A program made the translations under genes and the position numbers. A DNA stretch of 64,000 nucleotides, from contig CM063243.1 of the NCBI GenBank assembly GCA_032158295.1, forward strand, positions 15,661,635-15,725,634. Reading direction: 5' to 3'. Below, in pieces: positions 41,001 to 53,000 of the stretch. This DNA is from Pycnopodia helianthoides (taxonomy: Eukaryota > Echinodermata > Asteroidea > Forcipulatida > Asteriidae). Position 1 is the stretch's first letter. Every line of letters begins with the position of its first letter. The notes under the pieces were generated by a model that saw only the letters and a list, made by a program, of their open reading frames with translations, was not told the DNA's origin and did not search any database.

Positions 41001-44000
41001 GTGACCGGCTTTGGACTGGCACCCAACATAAGAACGGGATAGCTCAGTTGGTAGAGTACCGGCATGTTAATCTGGAGGTCGCACATTCAAATCTTGTTAT
41101 AGTAAATCTTTCTTTGTTCAGCCCAAAATTGAATTAACAATCTACCCAGTTTCCCTTGTGGTTTATTACTTGCAAGGGATTTACTGTTAGTTATCACACA
41201 CGCCCGAGTGGAATATGGAAATGTATAGCACTTCTGCATTCGGCCTTATTAGAAATGAGACACCGACGCACTAAATTTTTCCGTATTCCAGGAGAGCGCG
41301 AGTGATATCAAAATTCATCTTGAAGCAAACTTGACGCACAGCTTAAAACAGCGCAATCCGCAGAGTTAGATAAGCGCAAAACACAGGGTGTGATATGGAC
41401 CGTGCAATGTGGGTTAATATACAATTTTTGTTGCCATGGATCGACCGATCAGAATCGAGGACTAAAGTTTGCTTGAAGATAAATACAAATGTCTCCTCTC
41501 TGACAACATACAGGACAAATTTTCATTGTTTGCGTAATTCTGGGCAGGCGAACAATTTTACGATCAATCTGCTGCCACCTAACATTTCAACAGAATTGCA
41601 CTGAGGTTTTGAATTACGGTTAACGATTTGATTTACTAAAAACAATTGCCTGGGGTATGGGCAACTGGGAACCTTACTCTTGTTGTCCAGTTGAGCTCTG
41701 TACTTGTCAAACCCTTTTAAGCGGACTCGCTCTCCGATGCATTCTAGGAACTCATCAAAGGCTGGGGTGGAATGCTCTAAAAAAGGCCAGATGACAAAGA
41801 AACAAAAAGTAGCAAACATCATTGTCAAGTAAATGTAGATTCATTCAAGTTCTTCTAGTGTCAAACTGGCATTGGCCTTGGTGCCCATTGGGAAGTGTCT
41901 CCTGGATAAACATATCAAGATTTCAATCCTAGACTTGCTGAAAATGAATAGACACACAGCTAAGTAAAAGCACACTTTGTACTCCACCATCCGAAAACAA
42001 TCAGTTGTTTGCTTGTGTTCTATTCTTGGATAACTTATTTTCAGTTTTTGTTGAACGATAACTTACCTCCTCTGTAACTCAATGGGATTGCAAATAAGTT
42101 GTTCTTGGTTTTTTTTTACACAAATAATAAAGTTGGACTAGTGAGACTTGCCCGGTCTACACAGGGAATCGAACACAGCTGGGCCAAATTTCACAGAGTT
42201 GGTTAAGCACAAAAATTTAGCTAAGCACAACAAAATTATGCTCACCAGAATAAGGTTACCAGCCAAAATACCATGTCACTAGTACCATTTGTGACTGGTA
42301 TCCTGGTCGTTTCTGCTGAGCAGGAGTTCGTTAAGCAACATTGTGTGATATTAAAGATCGCTGATGAGATACTGAAGTGACTTACCGTTATTGTACATAT
42401 CTTCCTCTGTATTCTGACCAGTTTTACACAGCATGATGCCCACTTTGTACTTGTTGCTCACCTGTTGGGAAATACGGTTTATTAACACAAATCTGGATGC
42501 AAGGCAGAATGTTGGGCTTGGATATACTGTAAAGATTGGACATAGGCTCTTTGGGAATAAAGTGCTTGATCTCAGGCTTCAAATTCAATTTTTTTTTACT
42601 ATGATTAGATTGTTAAAGGCAAAGTATACCTTTGGTTTTTGGGTATCGTTCGATTGGTTTAATCTTATATAAATGTAGATATATACAATAAAAATAATAT
42701 GAGAAAATTTCATTTTAAAAGGGTGGTAGCATTTTGGAAGTATCACCAAAAACTGGAGCAGTTAATGTCCACGCAGGAAGAGTAATCCGTAAGTGGAATA
42801 CACAATCTGAGCAATGTATCATGCAGACACGTTTCTCAGATTGAAATGTTTGAATACCTCTCTCTAAAATCACATTCCAAAACGTTACACATTGTAAACA
42901 GCTGCAGTGCTTCTTACCAAGTAAGTTCTTATGGTCATTAATTTTGAGAGTAACTACCAAAGGTATACCCTCCCTTTACGTCAAAGCTAAAGTTTTGGCA
43001 TGATGTCTGTGCAAAAGGTGGTTTGATTACATTCTAGATGTAACATAAAAAAGGATCCCTTTATTCAAAGCCAGGAGGAGACAAATGTGTTTTATTGTAT
43101 AAAGTAATAAATCAATTTGAAAAATGAAAGGGAGACTTTGAACGGGAGGAAGAAAGAGTGTAATGAGGTATTTCGCACGAATGCCATGAATTTGACATTT
43201 TACCCACAACCGATGGTGAGACTTTTGGGACGCTTGGTGGCAGCAGACTTACCAGGTAAATCCATTGTTCTCGGCAATGTGCGCATGCTTAGAACTACCT
43301 AAACAACGGAATTTTACCTGGTATGTCTGCTGCCATCTAGCGTTCAAAAGTCTCCCATTCCCCATCCCCCAAATCCCTGCCCTGCCCCAAACCCTTAAAT
43401 TGTTGGATTCTTCCCACGGATTAAGAAGAGTTGGAGTAAGAAAGGGATGACAACCAGCCAGAGAGAGGTCAACTAGGACAAATCATTACCCGCCTCTCCG
43501 CTTCACAAACACACAACGCACAAACTCAAACAAACACACAACGCACAAACTCAAACAAACACACACAACGCACAAACTCAAACAAACACACAACGCACAA
43601 ACTCAAAAACACACAACGCACAACTCAAACAAACACAAACGCACAAACTCAAACAAACACACAACGCACAAACTCAAACAAACACACAACGCACAAACTC
43701 AAACAAAAACACACAACGCACAAACTCAAACAAACACACAACGCACAAACTCAAACAAACACACAACGCACAAACTCAAACAAACACACAACGCACACAA
43801 ACTCAAACAAACACACAACGCACAAACTCAAACAAACACACAACGCACAAACTCAAACAAACACACAACGCACAAACTCAAACAAACACACAACGCACAA
43901 ACTCAAACAAACACACAACGCACAAACTCCAAACAAACACACAACGCACAAACTCAATCAGAGTGAAATCTAGCATACCCCTTGCTCATCAAGCTTGAGT

Positions 44001-47000
44001 AGCTGCTCAGTAACTTTGGTGGTGCTCAACGCCAACCTCAGGCAGGCCAGGGGGAGATCTGGGACCACGTAGTCCAAGACGTCTCGCAGCGGAAGTCCCT
44101 TGGGGGAGTTGTGCTTGGCGGTAGACGGGATGGCATCCTCCGCGATGACACCTCGGAGTGTGACCAGCTGGATTGGGGGGGGGGGGAGGGAGGCAAATGA
44201 GATGAAAAGGGTAATCTAATCATTAGGGTCACTCTAATGGACGAATGACCAATTATGCATGTGCATACTGCATTTGCTTGCAAACACGGCGGACCTTTTT
44301 ATATATATGTGCCATGGGGGTTGTTACTAAACCCTTCATAATGAAAGTACCTTTACTGAACAATATGGTCATAACACAATTCACTAACTGTAGTGTGTAT
44401 TCCCTCCATACCTTCAACGATTAAGTACAGCATTTTATTGTATACACAATGAGCAAAACTAATGGACCACATGTTCAAAACATGGCAGTACATGTATAAA
44501 ATATTTCCTTTAACATTGTTGCTGAATTCAATTGAGTATTCCCCTCATCAACTTCTATACTTTTACAAAGCGTAGAGTAAAACATTTACAGGCACAATAT
44601 TTTGTCCTTGGGAAAAAAGTAGGCACATTTTATCGAGTGCTAGGGCTGACCTACATGTACACATGGTATAGGCTCTAATCAAACTTTTCAGACCACATTA
44701 GTAACGATTTTTCTGATTTTCCCCCCAAGGACAACAAAATTGGAAAATAGACTAAGAGTAGGAAGAATATCATGCCTGCATTTATCATCAACCCAATGTT
44801 CTGACCAACACAAGGGACTACAATTTTACGGTACACTGTATACTAAAACGTAGAAATACAAGAAGCTACAGAAGGTAATCTAGAACTGGAAGGCAGACAG
44901 GAAATGGTGTCAAGGGTTATTCTGCAAAGGAATGTTCGCATATCACACAACCATATTTTCTCACTTTCCTGTATGTAAAGTACAAGGACTATTTCATTCA
45001 GTCCTGATCATGGTTAGAAATATATCAAAAGGTGAAACATTCTTTTGCACATTGGCACTGAAGAGCTGGTTGCTTACACCCTTTTTTTCAGTGCAAACCT
45101 GGAATTCTGATCCGGTCGGTGTACAACCATTTTCCTTAAATGCATGTACTGTGCATTTAAACAAGGTTTTAATCAACAAAATATCCGAGTGTCTACTGTC
45201 TATAGGAATGTTTGGGGCACCATGGCAAAGACCGTGGCAAAAAAGGTCACCTAGGGAGTGTACCCGTAGAGTCAAAGATTTCACAGTCTATGAAATTTAT
45301 TTTTGGTTTTATTTATGCAAGCATTGAAGGAAGCTCAAAGCAGCAAACTACAACTGTAAAGTACTAACTACATGTATGTGCAAGGGACTCAAATCTTGAA
45401 ATGTCGCACATGTAGTACCCACTGTGTATCATTAATATTGGGAACTTTGGACAACTCCTGCAAAAATATTAAGTCTTGTGAGATGATCCACAAAACCGGC
45501 ATGGAATAGCCTCTGTGACCAGTAGCCCTAGCCTCAAAGTCCCTTCTTAAAACTTCAATGGCATTTGCATTTTCCAATCCACAATTGCCCTTTACCTTAA
45601 TAAAAAAAAGTATGACCGTGCCCGTTCAAGAATGCATGTCCATGCTTGACCTTATCAGTATACGTCGTGTGCACTTCAAAAACACATGAAATCCCTCAGT
45701 TTAAAATGTCTACAGATTCATATGTACACGCTCACAATATTTCTCAAAGTCCGTTTCAAACGGACTCTGTACATTCCAGCTGTCTTTTCTGTGCATAACG
45801 TAAACACTTCTGATATTTGCTCACGGTGTTTGCAAACGCATTACAGAACAGTCGGACAGAACAACTAGGTATGTATGGAATTGCCAGTCGGTAAGCGTGC
45901 AAATACTTTAGTACATTTTTACGTTTGCATCTTGGCAAGAATGCTCCATTCTTGTCCCCAGGCTTGTTATGAGCCATGCCAACCCAGGAATTAATAACTT
46001 CCTTTTTGCTTCACACAATGCCCTCCAGAGAGTCATGCACACTACCAATCAGACAATATTACTTTGTCAACTTTGTGGTTATCAATCCCCTCTCCCCCCC
46101 CCCCCCCCCCCCCGCAACCCCCCCAAAAAACACTGGATCAGATGAGCTGTGGAATTAATACGAAGGGCTTTTGACCAAAAAATCAAATCTGGAATCCAAC
46201 TCAGGATCTGATTCATTCCAAACGGAAAGTGAACCCAGCAAACAATAACAGTCAACAGTGGTAAACCGAGAGAGTGAACACGGCCCACGTCAAATTCTTT
46301 GGCTATACTCTTGTTTCCTGTTGGTTACCCAATACAATCTACATCCAATATACAAATGTTGGATGCATATGAGTACAATATAGCAAGAATACAACCATGA
46401 TCGTCTTGTGAAATGGAACAGTCCAGATTTCAACTAGTGGTTTATATTTTGCTAAATTGTATAAATAAAATGCATCCCATATTTGTTTATATACCTCACC
46501 CGTACATGTAGATCCTTGTTATTGGATAATTTTCATATAGTTCTTAATCTATTTATTTCAACAATAAATAGTGAAGAAGTTTTGAACAATTTATCATTTA
46601 TTTCAACAATAAGGTATCAAACGGCTGATACAGTCATAGCTGGAGCTGTTTAAGACTGGTTGGCTAAAGCGCGTTCGGCATTCATAAATACGTGTGCTGG
46701 CATGCAAGCTTACAACGTATGTGGGTGCTACTAACGTATGCGTAATGCAATCAATACATACAGTACTCATTGTAAAATCTATGCGCAAAGAGTAGCGGCC
46801 AAGCGTCCCAATATTACATTTAGGAGTGTCGGGGCAGTATAAATGGAAAAATGATAAATTCTAATTTATAATTTCTGGTTGGGAATGAATTGTGAACAGG
46901 ACTGATAGCACAAACGTATTGAATGACAAGTTTTATTTGACATTTCTTCAATATTTCCACCCTTTACAAAGTGCAACTGTATCAAATATGCACATACACA

Positions 47001-50000
47001 CATCAAATACTGTTGAGGAGTGACAAAATACAAATCATTGTTTTAAAAAACAAAAGCACTCTTTTTGTGTACAGCTTCAACAAACTTATTTCAGAATTTA
47101 CCACTGTTGCAAAACTCCATATTTGCAAACACTGTTAACCTACACGTGCGCTCCCTAAATCCAATATTGAATTTTGTACACGTGTCGCCCCTTTACATGC
47201 AAGTGCCCAGTACTTAACATGTAGCACACAACCAGAGGTTACGCTGCCCCAAAATGACCTCTTCTGAACCTCTGTACAGTTATAAGTAACACCAATGCAA
47301 AGAAGACCCTTTGTTGCAACTCCTCAAGAACTGCAAATTTGGTCCCACACAAAGATAGGTTGACACACAAAAAACAGCTTCAATTCCTTGCTCTATGATT
47401 TTACAGCTGCAATATAAGTTATCCCTCAAATCAGATTTTCGTTGGCACTCTGTAAGCCTAAGAGGATTAAGGCCAGGAAATAGAATAATCCAAGCAGCGG
47501 CTAATCTCTGGAGCAGGAGAGAGGATCCATTATGATAACTATAACAGTTCTTATACAGCGCAATTCAAAAGGAATGATTATTGCGCTTCAACATCATTAC
47601 CCCTGGTCACTGGGCCATTTATCCCAGGAGCTCCCTGGGGAGTATACAGCCCGCGCTGCCAAGTATGTAGCGCACCAAGCTAATTCAATAAAAAGAACCA
47701 TCTCTGCCCTCACAGGTACCGATTTACTCCTGGGTGACGAGAAGCAATTATAGTTGAGCGTCTTACTCAAGGAAACAAGTGTCACGACCAAGATTCGAAC
47801 CACACCCTGATGACTTGGCCACCAGAACTTGAGTACGACGTACTGAACTGCTCGGCAACAACACGCCACTGACTGATTGGATTGTTCTTTGACCTTTTGA
47901 AGCGGCGCCAAGTAATGTTTGAAAATCGCAGCACAGAAACGAGGGCCTCCCCTTCGTGATTATCCGCCTTCCAATAGGCTAGCGGTTATTTTATACTCCC
48001 TAATCTTGCAGTATCCTGTACCACAATGATATAGTTGCCATTGTCTGGCTTCTAAATATTCATTGGTTTTTGACAATTGGTTCTTAAGGGAATGTAAAAT
48101 GCTGTGTTTGAGACAGATCCAAGCTTAGCAACACATAACCTCTGTAAAAAAAAAACACCTGCAATCTTTTTGCTCTTTGGTCAGTAATAATACAAGTATT
48201 GAAGATTTAAGTAACATAAACACTTCTTCAAATTAACAGTTGGTTGTAGACTGACTGGTCGCACACTTGTTGTTTTCAAGTAATTTTCCTGGTGAATAAA
48301 TTTTGCAAAATTTACCAGATTATATCCTGATTTTCTATTGCCATACTTGGCAGATTATATCCTGATTTTCTATTGCCAAAAATTATTTTGTTCAAACTTT
48401 TTGAGAATGTATTTATTTCAGAATCTACAATGCACAGCACTGTCAAACTCCCACATGCACAAGCACAATGTACAACTTGAAAAGCTCATTACACGTTCTG
48501 GTTTTTTCTTTGAGTGATATCTTTTAACAAATCAGCATCCTATATCAAAGGACCTTTAAAAAATAAACATAATAAACAACTGGCTATGGCTTTGACTAGG
48601 CCACGGACCGCAACCTCCAAAGTCCATTCTGAAAGCACACACCTTCAAAATGGCCGAAACAGCAAGAGCCGCAGCCAAAGATGAAGGCATACATATAAAC
48701 AATCCCTCAGTCCTCACCTCACTCATTCTAAAGATGACTCTGTATTGGTACTTGGTCGATGAATCTTTATCTTTGATGTCTGTCATCCCGTCACCATCGT
48801 CTAGCTTCTCCCTGCGGACACTGACTGCCACTGCTCCGTAGGTTTCATCCATTCCAAAGAAGTTTTGATGCTCTGTGAACGAGGGATAAAGAGTGGGCAT
48901 TTTGAACCGGTGACAAAATATTTCTGCAATTCTTGCAAAACATCAGGCCTGCTTTCCATTCATAAGCATGAAATATAATGCCCCTTTTTCAACCCAAAAC
49001 CTGGAATCCCAATTAGAGCACGACCTTGTAGTGCTTCAGAATCCCAGCTGATGTTCTTGATTCTTGAACAGTGAGTACTGTTTTTGCTTTGCCTGCCTAA
49101 CAAAGGTCCTGTCTATGGAGGCAGACCTTCTTTTTACCCCGGCATGGAAATGTTTAAGACGTTCAGGTTTTTTGGAACCATTACATAGAAAAAGATTAAT
49201 TTAGATTTAAACAATCCTTACCAAATCCATAAAAGTACTTCCTATAGTACATGGCCCCATGATCCACAAATTCAATCACAGGTCCCTTCCACGTGGTTCC
49301 ATACTTCTCTGCTATCCGCCTGTCGGCCTCCACCTCCAAGATCGCCCGGTGTTTCTCACGGTGCATAGCCCGGGCATTCAGCATGCCGATACGCGAAAAG
49401 GAAACCCGGGGCTCGACCTCGTCACCGATCTCATTCCGGAAGAAGGGGCAGCTCTCGATCAGCAAGTTGCCCCTCCCGTCCCCTTCATCGTTGAGGTGCT
49501 CTACCTTCAGGAGATCCTCTAAGCTACCCTGAATTATAACAATAATAATAATATTGGAGTATTATATAGCACACATACCCACTATTAAGGGTGCTCAAGG
49601 CACTTGAACAATGAGATAAACTTTTTAAGACAAATTTTGTAGTTTATGAATGATGAGATCCATTTATGTAGTAACTTATAAGGGTTTACAAGGTGCTGCC
49701 GCGCATTCAGCAGCCACTGCCAGGAATATCGGGGCAAACCCCTTCTGTTAGCAATAAGTGTAACTGGTTTTTTTTAACGTGCATTACACAACATATGAGA
49801 CCTACGGCTTTACGTCTAATCCAAAGGATGAAGCAATAATGGTTTTAAGTGCCTTGCTTAATAAGGACACAAGTGTCAGGACTGGGACTCGAACCCACAC
49901 TCTGCTGATCAGAAACACCAGAGCTTGAGTCCATTGCACTTGACCGCTCCACCATGAAATGCCACAAATACAGAGTCAATTTGTTGTCAACTTTAACAAA

Positions 50001-53000
50001 CATGGACAGCTAGAATTAAAAAACTAGAGCTCAATTGCATTTGTGCACAAATGCCGAGCTGTTTCGCAATAACATTTGCAAATTACTCAAGGAAATATGA
50101 AAGTCTTTTTGGATTCAAAGCAGTTATGATGTATAAAGCCTGTTTAAAAAAAGAATTTAGATTAGACAATGTCCACATAGCAATTCATGACTTAAAGGTG
50201 CAAAAAGTTTTTAAAATTCATAAATGATCATCTGATGACGTCATCATGACGTCATTTCAAAATTTACAAGAACTTGCCAATATCTAACAACCTACTAAGT
50301 TTCAACATAATCGCACTAATAAATCGGGAGATATACGACTTCGAAAAAGGCATCTTTAATGCCACGTCACGTGACCCCCGATGACGTCATTGATCTGAAA
50401 TTTCACACATATGATGGCTGGCTGACGGTCAACATATGTGTAAATTTTGAAGTGATTACACAAAACTTCGCCACACACATCTTCAAAAAGTCCATTTTGA
50501 ACAGTTTTCAACCTGCCGCTAGAGGGCGCTCGTGTGTATCATGACGCCATCGGTATTTTTTTTTAACTGCACACCCTTGCCAGAAACTAACATTGTTGAA
50601 AGCATGTTCATAACATTTAGCACTTTTGAATTACAAGGCACTTCCGGTTTCGACCGGAAGTAGAGGTCAAGTGAGGTCACGCACACTGAATAAAATGAAG
50701 ACCTAAATTTATCCCTATACAATCCCGCAAACAGAACCCTACGGTCTCTCGAGGCTGATTTGATACAGATTTTCAAATGTTTAAAATAGAAACCTTTAAG
50801 ATGACGTCACGTGACAGGTGATGACGTCATCATGACGAATTTCTTTTAGGACCCTCCTTGCACCAATGCCTTTCATCACTGAAAGTTTCAGTGCAATTAC
50901 TTTTTAGGAACTATGCAAAAGGCCGCTTGGAACGAACGTGCGTTATCTCAATGGCTTTTTTCACTGAAACAGACAAACTATAAAAAAAACAATAATACAA
51001 AAACTCGCACAAAAACAAGAGCTGTTTCGCTGCGCGCTACGCTGCACGAAACAGCTAAAAAAAATAATAAAAAAAACTTTAACGAAAACAAGAGCTGTTT
51101 CGCTGCGCTGCGCTACGAAACAGCTAAAAAAACTTTAACGAAAACAAGAGCTGTTTCGCAGCGCTGCGCTATGAAACAGCTAATAAAAATCCCCACCAGA
51201 CCACAGGTCTCCTAGCTCAGAACTGCCACTGGACCAGAATTAATTTTTTTCTGGACCAAAAACATTCTTTTCTTTTTCTATAATTGCTGAACTATTAAGA
51301 AGGTCTTAAGAGTGTGTTCACTGCAGTACTTGTTTGGTTGTAAGGTTACTGACCCTAGGATGCTAAAATGACTGGACTAAGGCCAGTTACCCAGTTTAGA
51401 ATAGACTAAACATCCACTACACAATTATGTGAAAGTAAAAGAAAAGGGTATCATGTTACAATTCTACATTCTCATGAAACATCGAAATGAAAGTAACTCT
51501 AAAATAACAAGTACGTACAAATAAACAAACCTAAAACCAACAATATTTGAAATTGAATTGAGCTTAAAAACTATTGCGTGTGTATTTGTTCTTATCACTA
51601 ATCACTATGAACACATGTAAAAGGCCTGAAAATATGTAAAGGGAATAGATGATAAAGTAATGTTAGTTTCTATATGTTGGATGAAAGGATCGAATATGGA
51701 CTGAAAACTCATGGAACACTTTGAAACTTAGTCAACTAGTGAAAGGACTTGTGCTAACTGGTCTCACTGGTTATCGGTTATTGGTTTGACAGAGGGTTTA
51801 AACTTGAACATGTACGGTATGTAAGGCACCATTGAAATGCACAGTCAGTTTGGAGTGTTTAAGTACAGAAAAACACACATCACCAAAAACAATTTGGTAG
51901 CAGGTACTTGTTATACATTGTTCTGGAATCAAAATAAACTTGTCATCCAAGTGATGCACACCAATTGCAGACAAATTAAACTTGGAGTTGAAAATCTCTG
52001 AACATGAAGTATCATATTAATACAGCCGGTCTTGAAGCCTCTTGACAAATGGTAAAGTGGTAAACCTACATGTACGTGTAGTACAGGTCATTGTCATTTC
52101 CATAACTCTGGTTTCCGGTACATAAAAAACCCCTCCTTATTAATTACTGGTTGTTTCCTCTTGTGGGTGATTTCTGTTCTGCTTTCATTTTTTTTTCCCT
52201 CTACAGTAATTCCTCAATTTTTACCACAATAGCATGGGTCATGTACACTGTGATCTTTTTTAATACCAATTTGGACGAATTTTGACAAAATTATTATCAG
52301 TTTTCCTCAACTATACAAAACAATGTTTAAATCAAAGGGAAAGTGCAGTCTTGAAACTGGCATCAATTTCTTCCATGTGAGTGGGCACTGGGAAAAAACA
52401 TAGACATCTTTATGTTGCATAGCTTGTGTGGAGTATGTGGAGAGTGATGTAATATAACAGCATAGTATCTTGGCTGGGCCCCATTTTCACCTGCAAATTT
52501 GTCCACAAAATTGTGATCACTGATTGCACTAGTTGTAGGACTTTCGCTTCACTGTTATTGTCTGTAAACAGCGGATGATTTGGATTGAAAACAGGCAATT
52601 TTCCAAAACTTGCGGCATGCATACGCGATCGTAAAACAACAACTGTTTCGAATGTCTTTAACTTACTAAAATACATTTAGACACAGATACAGGTACACTG
52701 GACTGTAGAATTTCAAAATATGTTAATATTGTCAAGCACATAAATTTGCACCAATCTGACTCTGTATACTACGACGTGGTTTTCTATAAATACATGTTTA
52801 AACTCTGAATACTACATTTTTTTAATGCATAGCCCCCTCCTCCTATTTTGAAAATTCTTGTTAACAGCTTGATCATCTTTAAATTCACACATTGCACTGG
52901 CATGCAACTAGACACATCCTCTTTTGGCACTGTTAATAAACGTGCATTTGAAAGCACATAATGTAACAAGGGTGTTTTTTTTATAACAATAACACCCAAG

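Larger units (their letters stand above)
42462..43978 (-). other. Intron 4
   Basis: 1.5 kb, largely repeats: MITE 42613-42979, fold-back copy 43221-43351 and a 25-bp minisatellite 43505-43963. Confidence 0.85.
50236..50829. promoter_or_regulatory. Cluster of TGACGTCA (CRE) and GTCACGTGAC sites
   Basis: Full CRE palindromes at 50236, 50247, 50382, 50802 and 50822; GTCACGTGAC (bHLH/CLEAR-type) at 50366 and 50806, each overlapping or near a CRE. Sites are seen directly; binding is inferred. Confidence 0.6.
50040..51181. mobile_element. CRE-rich element with AGCTGTTTCG hairpins
   Basis: About 1.1 kb between a GAGCTGTTTCGC at 50055 and three tandem AGCTGTTTCG...CGAAACAGCT hairpins (51020-51056, 51093-51125, 51149-51181, about 56-bp period, third arm with one mismatch). 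It contains five TGACGTCA sites, two GTCACGTGAC sites, a CTCF-like motif and a TTCG-loop hairpin. No transposase frame. It is interpreted as a non-autonomous repeat; boundaries are approximate. Confidence 0.6.

Noticed and set aside
43505..43963. CRISPR-like array
   Set aside because: Units are contiguous tandem repeats without unique spacers, in a eukaryotic intron.
46933..46938. AATAAA on the transcript strand in intron 3 as a premature polyadenylation site
   Set aside because: Single hexamers are common in AT-rich introns. No supporting downstream element or truncated-product logic was seen.
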